45,826 nt of DNA from an uncultured SAR86 cluster bacterium. Its GTDB lineage: Bacteria; Pseudomonadota; Gammaproteobacteria; Magnimaribacterales; D2472. Made by a program: the position numbers and the translations under genes. Below the pieces are notes generated by a model. It ran no database searches, had not been told where the DNA came from, and was given only the letters and a program-made list of their open reading frames with translations. Location: contig CABXPU010000007.1 in assembly GCA_902514105.1 (NCBI GenBank), positions 1-45,826 on the forward strand, written 5' to 3'. This document shows positions 33,957 to 42,962 of this stretch, one piece after another; position 1 is the stretch's first letter, and each line of letters starts with the position of its first letter.

Positions 33957-35246
33957 TTATAAACCTTCCTCTATAATTTTTTTTATTTTATCTAAAACAC
34001 TTTTTAAGATTTCTTCATCATGCTCTGTAGACATAAATCCAGATTCATATTTTGATGGTGCAAAATAAATTCCCTGACCAATGCAAGCATTTAAGAAATT
34101 ATTAAAAATATTATCATTTGTTGAAACTACATCGTCAAAATTTCTAGGCATATTTTTTGAAAAAAAGAATCCAAACATGCCGCCCATCTGATTCTTAACA
34201 AAATTAATATTATTAGCTTTCATGATATCTGCCATACCATCCAATAAATATGAGGACTTCATTTCAAGTGTTTTATAGGGGTTTATTTTTATAAGCTCTG
34301 TTAATAATGCCTCTCCTGCTGCCATTGCTAAAGGATTCCCAGACAAGGTCCCGGCTTGATAAATTGGACCATCAGGAGCCAATTGATCCATTATGCTTGC
34401 TTTACCGCCGAATGCTCCAACAGGCAAACCAGCACCTATAACTTTCCCCAAAGCAGTTAAGTCAGGTTTTATGTTGTAAAGCTCTTGAGCTCCACCCAGA
34501 GCAACCCTAAAACCGCTCATCACTTCATCAAAAATTAGAATCGATTTATTTTGTTCAGAAACATTTCTTAATAATTCAAGAAATGATTTGTCTGCTGGTA
34601 TAAATCCCATATTGCCAGCTACAGGCTCAATGATAATCGCAGCTAAGTCTTTTTTTACTTCATCAAATACTTTTAAGAAATATTCCTTGTCATTATAAGG
34701 ACAGCTAATAGTTAAAGACGCAAGATTATCTGGCACACCAGGCGAATCAGGTAAACCAAAGGTTGATACCCCAGAACCAGCCTTTACAAGTAAAGAATCA
34801 ACATGGCCGTGATAACAACCAGTAAATTTAATAATTTTATTCCTACCAGTATGTCCTCTGGCAAGTCTAATACAGCTCATAGTGGCCTCAGTACCAGAGT
34901 TGACCATTCGAATTTTATCAATTGATGGCAAACATTTCTTTATTAATGTAGCTACATTAGATTCAATTTTGGTGGGGGATCCAAAACTTGTTCCTGCCTC
35001 TAATTGATTCTTTATTGCATGAACTATCTTGGGGTGAGTGTGCCCCATTATTAAAGGGCCCCATGAACCTATAAAATCTATATATTCATTTCCATCTTCG
35101 TCATATATATAGGCCCCTTTACCGCTTTTAAAGAATATCGGAGAACCTCCAATATTCTTGAAAGCTCTAACAGGAGAATTTACACCACCGGGCATTAAAT
35201 TCTTAGCCTCTTCAAACAATGCTTTTGATTTATCTATTTTCTTCAA
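33957..35246 (-). CDS. hemL: Glutamate-1-semialdehyde 2,1-aminomutase
   Basis: HemL makes 5-aminolevulinate from glutamate-1-semialdehyde, the C5 route to heme. The 429-residue protein shows MPGGVNSPVRAFK at the N-terminus, IDFIGSWGPLIMGHTHP, GTEATMSCIRLARG, CYHGHVDSLLVKAG, FDEVMSGFRVA and the PLP lysine in LGKVIGAGLPVGAFGG. All are family signatures. The start is TTG, with AGAGAA upstream. It is followed by the PfkB gene and preceded by hemG, giving two heme-pathway genes in a row. Confidence 0.97.
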   Translation of the reverse strand: MKKIDKSKALFEEAKNLMPGGVNSPVRAFKNIGGSPIFFKSGKGAYIYDEDGNEYIDFIGSWGPLIMGHTHPKIVHAIKNQLEAGTSFGSPTKIESNVATLIKKCLPSIDKIRMVNSGTEATMSCIRLARGHTGRNKIIKFTGCYHGHVDSLLVKAGSGVSTFGLPDSPGVPDNLASLTISCPYNDKEYFLKVFDEVKKDLAAIIIEPVAGNMGFIPADKSFLELLRNVSEQNKSILIFDEVMSGFRVALGGAQELYNIKPDLTALGKVIGAGLPVGAFGGKASIMDQLAPDGPIYQAGTLSGNPLAMAAGEALLTELIKINPYKTLEMKSSYLLDGMADIMKANNINFVKNQMGGMFGFFFSKNMPRNFDDVVSTNDNIFNNFLNACIGQGIYFAPSKYESGFMSTEHDEEILKSVLDKIKKIIEEGL

Positions 35247-35304
35247 TATGTTCTCTTTTTTATCAAGATTTGGTTGATTGCAATGATATCAAAGTTTCAC
35301 TTAG

Positions 35305-35832
35305 TTACTTTAATAAGATTATTTCGTTTGCAAATTCTTTTACTTTTCCCCAATTGGTAAATTCATAAGTTTGTGAAGTATCTGTTGGGCCTTTAGTAAG
35401 CCACATAATAAAACGTATCATCTGCTTATCAACAAAATTATATTTTGGATAATCTATTTTTCCAGCAAATACACCTATTAGGGCTGGGTTCCAATTAGAT
35501 AATTTAAGAAACTTTTGTATATATGGATTTGTTTCCGGGGAATCCTTTTCGGGTTTTCTTGCAACTGCATTCACTGTGAAGAAAACCGCTTTTTTCTTAT
35601 TAAGAATAGAAATATTATTTTTAATAAATTTGTATACTGCTGAATCATGTTTCCCATATCTAATGCTTGCGCCCAATACAATTTGCTTATAGTTTGAGAG
35701 ATTAATATTTAAAACATTTTCTAAAGAAATAACTTCAACTTTATTATCTCTATCAATTACTGAAGCAATTTCTTTGCAAATTGCTTGTGTTTGGCCATCA
35801 GTAGTTGAAAAAATAATTAATGTTGAATTCAT
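35305..35832 (-). CDS. hemG: Protoporphyrinogen oxidase, flavodoxin-type HemG
   Basis: HemG is the FMN enzyme that oxidises protoporphyrinogen IX to protoporphyrin IX, passing electrons to the quinone pool. The 175-residue sequence aligns with E. coli HemG along its length: IIFSTTDGQTQAI (FMN phosphate loop), LGASIRYGKHDSAVYKFI, FFTVNAVARKPEKDSPETNPY (the long loop specific to HemG) and TNWGKVKEFANEI at the end. It may be membrane-associated through its conserved WLTKGPTDT loop. It is upstream of hemL in the same direction with a 58-base gap. Confidence 0.94.
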   Translation of the reverse strand: MNSTLIIFSTTDGQTQAICKEIASVIDRDNKVEVISLENVLNINLSNYKQIVLGASIRYGKHDSAVYKFIKNNISILNKKKAVFFTVNAVARKPEKDSPETNPYIQKFLKLSNWNPALIGVFAGKIDYPKYNFVDKQMIRFIMWLTKGPTDTSQTYEFTNWGKVKEFANEIILLK

Positions 35833-35902
35833 TTAAATATATAGTATTTATGTATGTTTATTTTAGCCTTTCCTTAATAATTATTCAGATCAATTTTCCA
35901 AT

Positions 35903-35925
35903 AGATTAATAATTATTATTAATCT
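35903..35925. promoter_or_regulatory. Perfect 23-base palindrome between hemG and erpA
   Basis: AGATTAATAAT (35903-35913), one T, then ATTATTAATCT (35915-35925) are exact reverse complements. The site is just upstream of a likely -10 for erpA (TAAAAT, 35928-35933), so it covers the expected -35 and spacer. It looks like an operator for a dimeric regulator, or a protein-independent AT-rich palindrome. It does not match the IscR or Fur consensus as I know them. Confidence 0.45.
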
Positions 35926-35957
35926 GTTAAAATTAGTTTGGAGCAGGGATCATAAGT

Positions 35958-36293
35958 ATGGAAAATCTGACACAATCATTAGTTATAACTGAATCTGCAC
36001 TTGGCAGAATTGCCTCAGTTATGGATTTTGAGAAAAAATCTAAATTCAGAGTCTATGTTACTGGAGGAGGTTGCTCAGGTTTCCAATATGGTTTTAAGTT
36101 TGATGACGAGGCAGCTTTTGATGATGAAGTTATTTGCTGCGAAGGTTTTGAAGTTCTACTAGACTCACTATCATATCCTTATCTTTATGGCTCAACTCTT
36201 GATTATGTAGAGGATCTTTCTGGGGCAAAGTTTGTTATAAATAACCCAAATGCTAAGACTACATGTGGTTGTGGCGAATCATTTACAATGTAG
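35958..36293 (+). CDS. erpA: Iron-sulfur cluster insertion protein ErpA
   Basis: ErpA is an A-type carrier that delivers Fe-S clusters to targets such as IspG/IspH. The 111-residue sequence has the three conserved cysteines in VTGGGCSGFQYGF and TTCGCGESF, with the family ending. It has a ribosome-binding candidate AGGG 9 bases before the ATG. erpA is divergent from hemG/hemL and converges with anmK, overlapping its end by 11 bases. Both erpA-hemL and erpA-anmK are known gammaproteobacterial neighbour pairs. Confidence 0.96.
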   Translation: MENLTQSLVITESALGRIASVMDFEKKSKFRVYVTGGGCSGFQYGFKFDDEAAFDDEVICCEGFEVLLDSLSYPYLYGSTLDYVEDLSGAKFVINNPNAKTTCGCGESFTM

Positions 36294-37356
36294 CTTCAAA
36301 AATTTCACCTTTCTTTAAATATGCCAGATAGGCAAATGCAGCGGCCTCAACGGATTTAGATGGTATTTCGTCATCAGTAGTTCTTATTTCTCCTCCTAAC
36401 TTATTTCTTATTAGACTCATTAGGAATAAGTTCTTTGTGCCGCCTCCATGAAATATTATTTCTTGAGGATAATCACAAAATTCATAAAATTCTTTTATTT
36501 TTTCGGCGGTATATTCTGAGAATGTTCTAAGCAAAGACGAGGTTTCAATTCTAAGAAAATCTTCATAATCTGAAAGTTTATATTCATCAATATTCTTAAA
36601 TAACCAAGGAACAAGATTGTAATAGGTTTTTTTATCATCAGCTCTAGGATATGACATCTTTTCATTCATCAACTTATCTAGGAGTGTTTTGTTTATTTGT
36701 CCCCGAGAAGCCTCTTCACCATTCATGTCAAAAGGTTCACCTAATTTCTTTATAGCAACCAAGTCTATAAGACAATTACCAGGCCCTACATCTGTTCCTT
36801 GTGATATTGTTTCTCCCTGAAGATAAGTTCCATTAGATATTCCACCAATATTAAATACCAATTTATCTTTACCTTTTTCAGCGAAGAGGTATTTATGAAA
36901 AGCTGGAATTAAGGGGGCTCCCATGCCGCCCGCTTTAATATCGTAATTTCTAAACTCAGAAATTACTTTGATATTTAGATTATTTGCTATTAGTTGAGGA
37001 TTTCCAAGTTGGTAGCTTCTAGTATATGTATGGTGAATAGTTTGTCCCGAGAAACCAACAGCACAGACATCTTTTATATTTATATTGGCATCCAATATAA
37101 TTTTATTAACTAGTTCACAGGTCTTAATATTGATGACATTATCTAGATCTAGCATCTTTGATGAATCGCTTGCAAGTTTATATCCAGCTTTTACACAGTC
37201 CTCATAAATATCTTTATAAGTTCCGTTTAATGAGGGGCTTTCAAGGTCTTCAGAGGCTACATTAATAAGCTTAAATTTGTCTTCGAAAGATACCAAACAC
37301 CCATCAAGAGCATCAGCACTTGTGCCAGTCATAATACCAATGAAATATTTACTCAT
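36283..37356 (-). CDS. anmK: Anhydro-N-acetylmuramic acid kinase
   Basis: AnmK phosphorylates 1,6-anhydro-MurNAc while opening the anhydro ring, giving MurNAc-6-P for cell-wall recycling. The 357-residue protein starts with the family motif GIMTGTSADALDG (family GxMSGTSxDGID), has GFSGQTIHHTY, NIGGISNGTYL, GTDVGPGNCLID (with the catalytic Asp) and EIIFHGGGTKN. Its start overlaps the end of the M23 peptidase gene by 8 bases, matching the M23-anmK order of pseudomonads. Confidence 0.96.
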   Translation of the reverse strand: MSKYFIGIMTGTSADALDGCLVSFEDKFKLINVASEDLESPSLNGTYKDIYEDCVKAGYKLASDSSKMLDLDNVINIKTCELVNKIILDANINIKDVCAVGFSGQTIHHTYTRSYQLGNPQLIANNLNIKVISEFRNYDIKAGGMGAPLIPAFHKYLFAEKGKDKLVFNIGGISNGTYLQGETISQGTDVGPGNCLIDLVAIKKLGEPFDMNGEEASRGQINKTLLDKLMNEKMSYPRADDKKTYYNLVPWLFKNIDEYKLSDYEDFLRIETSSLLRTFSEYTAEKIKEFYEFCDYPQEIIFHGGGTKNLFLMSLIRNKLGGEIRTTDDEIPSKSVEAAAFAYLAYLKKGEIFEATL

Positions 37357-38593
37357 CTTCCTTCAAAGTATACTTATTAAGTTTATTAATATTTAAACTT
37401 AACAGATTATTAAAAGAATTTATTTGATTTTGATTAATTGGTTTAGCTGACGGTAGTTTAACTTTAACAGGGTCTGTCCTCTTATTGCCCTGCCAAAACT
37501 CAAAATGTAGATGAGTTCCCGTTGCCTGACCGGAATCTCCAACATATGCAACGATGTCACCCTGTTTAACCTTACTTCCCACTTTTGATTGGGGATTGAA
37601 TTTCTCTAAATGAGCATACAAAGTTTTTATATCTCCACCGTGTTTTATTTCTAAGGTTCTCCCATAACCACTTTTTTTCCCAACAAAAGAAATAACCCCA
37701 TCTCCAGATGCTTTCACGGGTGTATTTCTTTTAGCAGCATAATCAACCCCATTATGAGCCTTAATTCTATGCAAGATGGGATGCATTCTATTTGGATTAA
37801 AATGAGAGCTTATGTATGCAAAATCTAATGGAGCTCTTAAGAAAGCTTTTTTTACATTATCTCCATTTTCATTGAAGTATTGCTTACCTTGTTCCTCATC
37901 ATAGAACCTCTGAGCAATGTATCGATTATTTTTATTGATAAATTCAGCAAAAACAACATCCCCACTAGATATTTTTTCTCCTTGAGAAAATTCGGTTTCA
38001 AAAATAACTGAAAATCGGTCTCCTTTTCTTACATCAAATATAAAATCAATATCCCATCCAAAAATGTAAGCAAAGTCCATGATAATGCTATCTGGAATTC
38101 CTGCTTTTAATCCTGCCTCATAGAATGAAGTCTCAATAATTCCAGTTTTAAAACTTGGGACTGTCTCTGGGCTTTTAAATACTTTTTCTAATGATACGTC
38201 CTCACCAATATTAATCACTAATGAGCTTGAAGTATCTTTAATAATCTCTATTTGGACTATTCCCTCATTTAAATAAGTAAAAATCATTTTATTGCCAGGC
38301 CTGACATCCCTTAAAGATCCATTGCTATCTTTTCTAAATATTTTATATGCAGTATTTAAGGGCACCTTAAACTCCTCAAATATTATAGAAAGGTTTTCAC
38401 CTTCCTTAACTGTATAAAAATCATAAGATTTAAAGGTGGCAGCGGTAGTAATAATTTCTTCTGATTCAAAGATATCCTCTTCAGGTAATTGCGGATTATT
38501 TTTAAGATCTAGATTAACCAAAAGAATAAATCCAATGAATAATATAAAAATTATCATTACATTCTTAAAAGAAACTCTTTTAAATCCAACCAT
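37349..38593 (-). CDS. M23 family metallopeptidase, membrane-anchored
   Basis: A 414-residue envelope peptidase, probably a D,D-endopeptidase or activator of amidases. An N-terminal hydrophobic helix (about residues 10-26) anchors it. A LysM-like OapA region (SYDFYTVKEGENLSIIFEEF, about 53-72) precedes the M23 domain (about 270-385), whose zinc motif is intact: HPILHRIKAHNGVDYAA (His and Asp) and GTHLHFEF (HxH). Its gene is followed by anmK with overlap. In pseudomonads it is next to tyrS; here putA lies between. Confidence 0.93.
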   Translation of the reverse strand: MVGFKRVSFKNVMIIFILFIGFILLVNLDLKNNPQLPEEDIFESEEIITTAATFKSYDFYTVKEGENLSIIFEEFKVPLNTAYKIFRKDSNGSLRDVRPGNKMIFTYLNEGIVQIEIIKDTSSSLVINIGEDVSLEKVFKSPETVPSFKTGIIETSFYEAGLKAGIPDSIIMDFAYIFGWDIDFIFDVRKGDRFSVIFETEFSQGEKISSGDVVFAEFINKNNRYIAQRFYDEEQGKQYFNENGDNVKKAFLRAPLDFAYISSHFNPNRMHPILHRIKAHNGVDYAAKRNTPVKASGDGVISFVGKKSGYGRTLEIKHGGDIKTLYAHLEKFNPQSKVGSKVKQGDIVAYVGDSGQATGTHLHFEFWQGNKRTDPVKVKLPSAKPINQNQINSFNNLLSLNINKLNKYTLKEDE

Positions 38594-38596
38594 TGT

Positions 38597-41500
38597 TTAT
38601 TCTTTATCTAAATTAAGTAATTCTGTATTGCCGCCAAAGGCAACAGTATTTTTTGAAATAACCCTTTCATTAACAAATTGGAGCAAATAGTTAGGACCTC
38701 CAGCTTTAAACCCACAGCCTGATAGACCCTCTCCACCAAAGGGCTGAACACCAACAACTGCTCCAACCATATCCCGGTTAATATAAGAATTACCTACAGA
38801 CATATATGATGCGATTTCTTCATGTTTTGATTCTATTCTTGAATGAACTCCTAAAGTTAGACCATAGTTTTTTTTGTTTAATTCTTTTAAATCATCATTT
38901 AATGAAGAAGCATTATATTTATATATATGCAATATAGGACCAAACTGCTCTTCATTTATTTCATTCAAAGAATTTAATTCAATTAAACATGGACCAATTA
39001 TATTTTTACTAGGAATATGTTCATGAGGTTGGAATTTCTTATTGTTTTGTGAAAATGATTCTATGTAAGAGGATAATTTCTTATATGCTTTTTGATTAAT
39101 TATTGGACCCACATCAGTTTCAAAATTATTAGGAGTATCTAAAACCATTTCTTTCATGGCCCCGGTTAGGATTCCCCATAAATCCTCATAGATCTCCTCT
39201 TGGACAAGAATAAGTCTAAGAGCAGAACATCTTTGACCTGCTGAATTAAAGCTTGATCTTATAACATCATCAGTTACCTGTTCTAATAAAGCGCTTGAAT
39301 CAACAATCATTACATTAAGACCACCAGTTTCAGCGATGATAGGAGTTATAGGGCCTATTTTTGAAGCTAATTTTTTATTAATAGACTGTGCTGTCAGATG
39401 AGAGCCAGTAAAGCTTACAGTATGAATGTCATCAATTAGACTTAAAGCATTACCCTGATCAGCTCCACCCATGATTAATTTTAATGCACTCTTGGGCACT
39501 CCGGCCTCATAAAATAACTCTATTATCTTGTAACCTAATAAAGAGGAATTTTCTGAGGGCTTAGCAATAACATTATTGCCAGTTACTAAAGCCGCACTAA
39601 TTTGCCCAACCAAGATTGCCACAGGGAAATTCCAAGGACTAATGCATAAGATATTTCCTTTGGCATGGTATGAAAGCTCATTTAATTCACCGGTTGGGCC
39701 TTTTAATTCTATATTCTTGGACTGTAATTTATTTGCTTCAGCTGCATAAAATCTTAAAAAATCTTCTCCTTCTCTTAACTCGTCCCATGCATCATGAATA
39801 GTTTTTCCTGTTTCATGCATTAAAAGATATAACAATTCATCAGAGTTTGACTGGATCAGGTCAGCAACTCTTTCCATAGCTTTACTTCTATCTTTTACAC
39901 TAGTTTCAGACCATTTTTCATCAACTGGGGAGTGTTTAAAAATATCTTTTATTAACTCTGGATCATCAAATGTAACAGATCCAATAGTCTTTTGGTCGCA
40001 CAATGAAAATACATTGTGTTTCTCAACTTTTTTATTAATAGCATCTAGTGAAGAGGCCGCATTAATCTCCATGCCTTCAAACTTTTTTAATCTGGATTTT
40101 AGTTGATCTATATTATCTTTCTCTGACAGATCAAGACCTGGCGAATTTTGTCTTTCTTCAAACATATCTTTTGGTAAGTTTATTTTTAGTAATGCATTTT
40201 CTTTTAGTTTTGATTCTAATATCTTAGCTGGATTTTCTGCTAATTTCTTGGCTTCTATGTTTGAGTCTAATAATCTATTTATAAATGAACTATTTGCTCC
40301 ATTTTCAAGTAATCTTCTTACAAGATAGGGCAGCAAATCCTTATATGCACCAATGGGTGCATATATGCTTGCATTGGGCATATCTTCGCATATCTTTTGG
40401 GCAGAATCGTATAAGAGCTCTCCCATGCCATACAATCTTTGAAATTCGTAAGTACGATTCTTACCCATATGATAAATAGATGAAATAGTATGAGCGTTAT
40501 GGGTTGCAAACTTTGGATAGATCTTTTCTACTTCAAATATCTTTTTTGCCGTGTGAAGATAACTTAAGTCAGTCAAACTCTTATTTGTATATACTGAATA
40601 GCCTGGATGAGATTTAATTTGAGATTGCTTTATTTCATAATCCCAATAAGCACCTTTGACCAGTCTAATATGAATAGGAGCTCTTACTTTTAAGATCTCT
40701 TCAGTCCAATTGATAACACCTATCGATCTTTTGCCATATGCCTGAACAGCTAATCCAATGTTATCCCATTCTTTATATTTTTTATTCAATAGTATGTTTT
40801 TTATTAGCTCTAAGCTAATAGAAAGCCTATCTTGCTCTTCTGCATCTATTGTTACTTCTATATCTTTGTTAAAAGCAAGATCTATAAGAGAATCAAGCTT
40901 GGGTATTAGATATTTTTTTATATGAGTTTGATTTAACATCTCATATTTCGGGCTTAAGGCAGATATCTTTATTGATATGCCATTATTGGCTTTATACTTT
41001 GAATTTATTTCACTTACATTATTTATTGCATTCTCATAAGCAAGAAAATAATCTTTTGCTTGATTCTCAGTTCTTGCTGCTTCTCCTAGCATGTCAAATG
41101 AATAAGAATCTTTATCAATTCCTTTTATGGATTTAATTTCTTCAAAATCTCTTCCCATAACAAACTCACCGCTAAGGATCTTCATAGCCATCATAATGGC
41201 TTCTCTTATAGGAATTTCTCCTGATTTTTTAGTTAGCTCATTTAGCCATGTGAGCGGGTTTTTTGATAATTCATTTGAAGGTTTTATTATTTTACCCGCC
41301 AACAGAAGCCCCCAAGTTGAAGCATTTACAAAAAGGCTATCAGCTTGATTTAAGTGGGTTTCCCATGCTCCAGCTGACAATTTCTCAGATATTAGCTTAT
41401 TTCTTGTATGACTATCTGGAATTCTTAGCAGAGATTCTGCTAAGCACATTAAGGCGACACCTTCGTTATTTGATAAACCGTATTCACTTAAGAATGCGTC

Positions 41501-41653
41501 TAGTTGAGTTCTTTCACTTTTTCTATCTCTGCATAGATTAACTATATTAATAGCATCTTCTTCTATTGATGAATTATTGAGAAATTGACTATCTTTTATA
41601 AAATCTTTGGCTAAGATTTCTTCTGAATAAAATTTTCCTTCTATTAGTGACAT
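38597..41653 (-). CDS. putA: Bifunctional proline dehydrogenase / P5C dehydrogenase
   Basis: PutA oxidises proline to glutamate in two steps with substrate channelling. The 1018-residue size is that of the shorter form without an N-terminal ribbon-helix-helix DNA-binding domain, so it is not expected to repress its own gene. The proline dehydrogenase part (about 120-490) shows ISIKISALSPKYE, VQAYGKRS, RLVKGAYWDYEIK and YAPIGAYKDLLPYLVRRLLENG. The aldehyde dehydrogenase part (about 560-1000) shows ISPWNFPVAI, the Glu in AETGGLNVMIVD, the catalytic Cys in SAGQRCSALR and FGPILHIYKY. The end reads into the M23 gene 3 bases away. Confidence 0.96.
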   Translation of the reverse strand: MSLIEGKFYSEEILAKDFIKDSQFLNNSSIEEDAINIVNLCRDRKSERTQLDAFLSEYGLSNNEGVALMCLAESLLRIPDSHTRNKLISEKLSAGAWETHLNQADSLFVNASTWGLLLAGKIIKPSNELSKNPLTWLNELTKKSGEIPIREAIMMAMKILSGEFVMGRDFEEIKSIKGIDKDSYSFDMLGEAARTENQAKDYFLAYENAINNVSEINSKYKANNGISIKISALSPKYEMLNQTHIKKYLIPKLDSLIDLAFNKDIEVTIDAEEQDRLSISLELIKNILLNKKYKEWDNIGLAVQAYGKRSIGVINWTEEILKVRAPIHIRLVKGAYWDYEIKQSQIKSHPGYSVYTNKSLTDLSYLHTAKKIFEVEKIYPKFATHNAHTISSIYHMGKNRTYEFQRLYGMGELLYDSAQKICEDMPNASIYAPIGAYKDLLPYLVRRLLENGANSSFINRLLDSNIEAKKLAENPAKILESKLKENALLKINLPKDMFEERQNSPGLDLSEKDNIDQLKSRLKKFEGMEINAASSLDAINKKVEKHNVFSLCDQKTIGSVTFDDPELIKDIFKHSPVDEKWSETSVKDRSKAMERVADLIQSNSDELLYLLMHETGKTIHDAWDELREGEDFLRFYAAEANKLQSKNIELKGPTGELNELSYHAKGNILCISPWNFPVAILVGQISAALVTGNNVIAKPSENSSLLGYKIIELFYEAGVPKSALKLIMGGADQGNALSLIDDIHTVSFTGSHLTAQSINKKLASKIGPITPIIAETGGLNVMIVDSSALLEQVTDDVIRSSFNSAGQRCSALRLILVQEEIYEDLWGILTGAMKEMVLDTPNNFETDVGPIINQKAYKKLSSYIESFSQNNKKFQPHEHIPSKNIIGPCLIELNSLNEINEEQFGPILHIYKYNASSLNDDLKELNKKNYGLTLGVHSRIESKHEEIASYMSVGNSYINRDMVGAVVGVQPFGGEGLSGCGFKAGGPNYLLQFVNERVISKNTVAFGGNTELLNLDKE

Positions 41654-41772
41654 TTTTGTATTTTAATCTTATGTTCTTAAGTATCAATGCTTTATATTCG
41701 ATCTAATTTTTATATCTAAAAACTATGGAATTTTCTAAATCTCTTAATAATACTATGGTAGTCTAGCAATAT

Positions 41773-42960
41773 ATGAAAGAGGCATTAAAACTTATTAATC
41801 GCGGAGCTGACGAGATTCTTACCGAAGCAGATTTAAAGAAGAAGCTTGAATCGGGTAAGCAGCTTGTTATCAAGGCTGGATTTGATCCAACTGCACCTGA
41901 TCTTCATTTTGGGCATACAGTTTTATTAAATAAAATGAGACATTTTCAAGAGCTGGGCCATAAGGTTATTTTCTTAATAGGTGACTTCACGGGTCAAATA
42001 GGCGATCCTTCTGGAAAGAATAAAACCAGACCCACACTTGACGCTAATGAGGTAGCCGAAAATGCAAAGACATATAAGAACCAAGTTTTCAAGATATTAA
42101 AAGAAGACTTAACAGAGATTCGTTTTAATTCTGAGTGGTGCAATGATCTGGGCGCTGAAGGAATTATAAAACTTGCTTCTAATTATAATGTTGCTCGAAT
42201 GCTTGAAAGAGATGATTTTAATAAGAGATACTCTTCAAATCAAAGCATAGCCATACATGAATTTTTATACCCATTGATTCAAGGTTATGACTCTATTGCG
42301 CTAGAAGCTGATGTTGAGTGTGGCGGTACAGACCAGAAATTTAATCTTTTAGTTGGCAGAGAGCTCCAACGAGCATATGGGCAAGACCCCCAAGTTGTTC
42401 TAACTGTTCCTATTCTTGAAGGGTTAGATGGAACAAATAAAATGTCAAAATCATTAAATAATTATATTGGAGTTGATGAAGCTCCAGATGAGATGTTTGG
42501 GAAAATAATGTCAATTTCTGATGAGCTTATGTGGAGATGGTTTGAACTTTTAAGTTTTATACCTGAAGAAGAGATAGCATCTTTAAGAAAAGAAATGGAG
42601 GCGGGAACAAATCCTAGAGATATTAAATTTATTTTAGCTGAAGAGCTCGTTGATAGATTCCACTCAAAGGGTGATGGAAAAGATTGCAAAGAATCTTTTT
42701 TAAAACGTTTCCAAAAAGGGCTAATGCCAGAAGATATTCCAAGTATTAATATTGAAATAGAAAAAGACAGCATTCCATTAGTTAATTTGTTAAAAGATGC
42801 TGAAATGACAAGTAGCACTTCAGAAGCTTCTAGACTTATAAAGCAGGGCGGAGTAAAGATAGATTCAGTTAAAGTTGAAGATCCTAAAATAGAGATTCAA
42901 AGAGGCAGCGAAGCAATATATCAAGTGGGCAAAAGAAAATTCTTAAAAATAAAAGTTTAG
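41773..42960 (+). CDS. tyrS: Tyrosyl-tRNA synthetase
   Basis: A class I aminoacyl-tRNA synthetase of 395 residues. It has the HIGH-type motif [11 protein letters not shown] (about residues 42-52), the tyrosine/tRNA contact region, the KMSKS motif in [13 protein letters not shown] (about 222-234), and a C-terminal S4 RNA-binding domain (about 330-395; [22 protein letters not shown]). The motif form HFGH with [12 protein letters not shown] matches the TyrZ-like group used by pseudomonads. It is divergent from putA with 119 bases between, which probably hold its promoter. Confidence 0.96.
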   Translation: MKEALKLINRGADEILTEADLKKKLESGKQLVIKAGFDPTAPDLHFGHTVLLNKMRHFQELGHKVIFLIGDFTGQIGDPSGKNKTRPTLDANEVAENAKTYKNQVFKILKEDLTEIRFNSEWCNDLGAEGIIKLASNYNVARMLERDDFNKRYSSNQSIAIHEFLYPLIQGYDSIALEADVECGGTDQKFNLLVGRELQRAYGQDPQVVLTVPILEGLDGTNKMSKSLNNYIGVDEAPDEMFGKIMSISDELMWRWFELLSFIPEEEIASLRKEMEAGTNPRDIKFILAEELVDRFHSKGDGKDCKESFLKRFQKGLMPEDIPSINIEIEKDSIPLVNLLKDAEMTSSTSEASRLIKQGGVKIDSVKVEDPKIEIQRGSEAIYQVGKRKFLKIKV

Positions 42961-42962
42961 GA

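Noticed and set aside
40285-40509. Overlapping small frames on both strands inside putA
   Set aside because: They lie over the conserved proline dehydrogenase region and encode no recognisable protein.
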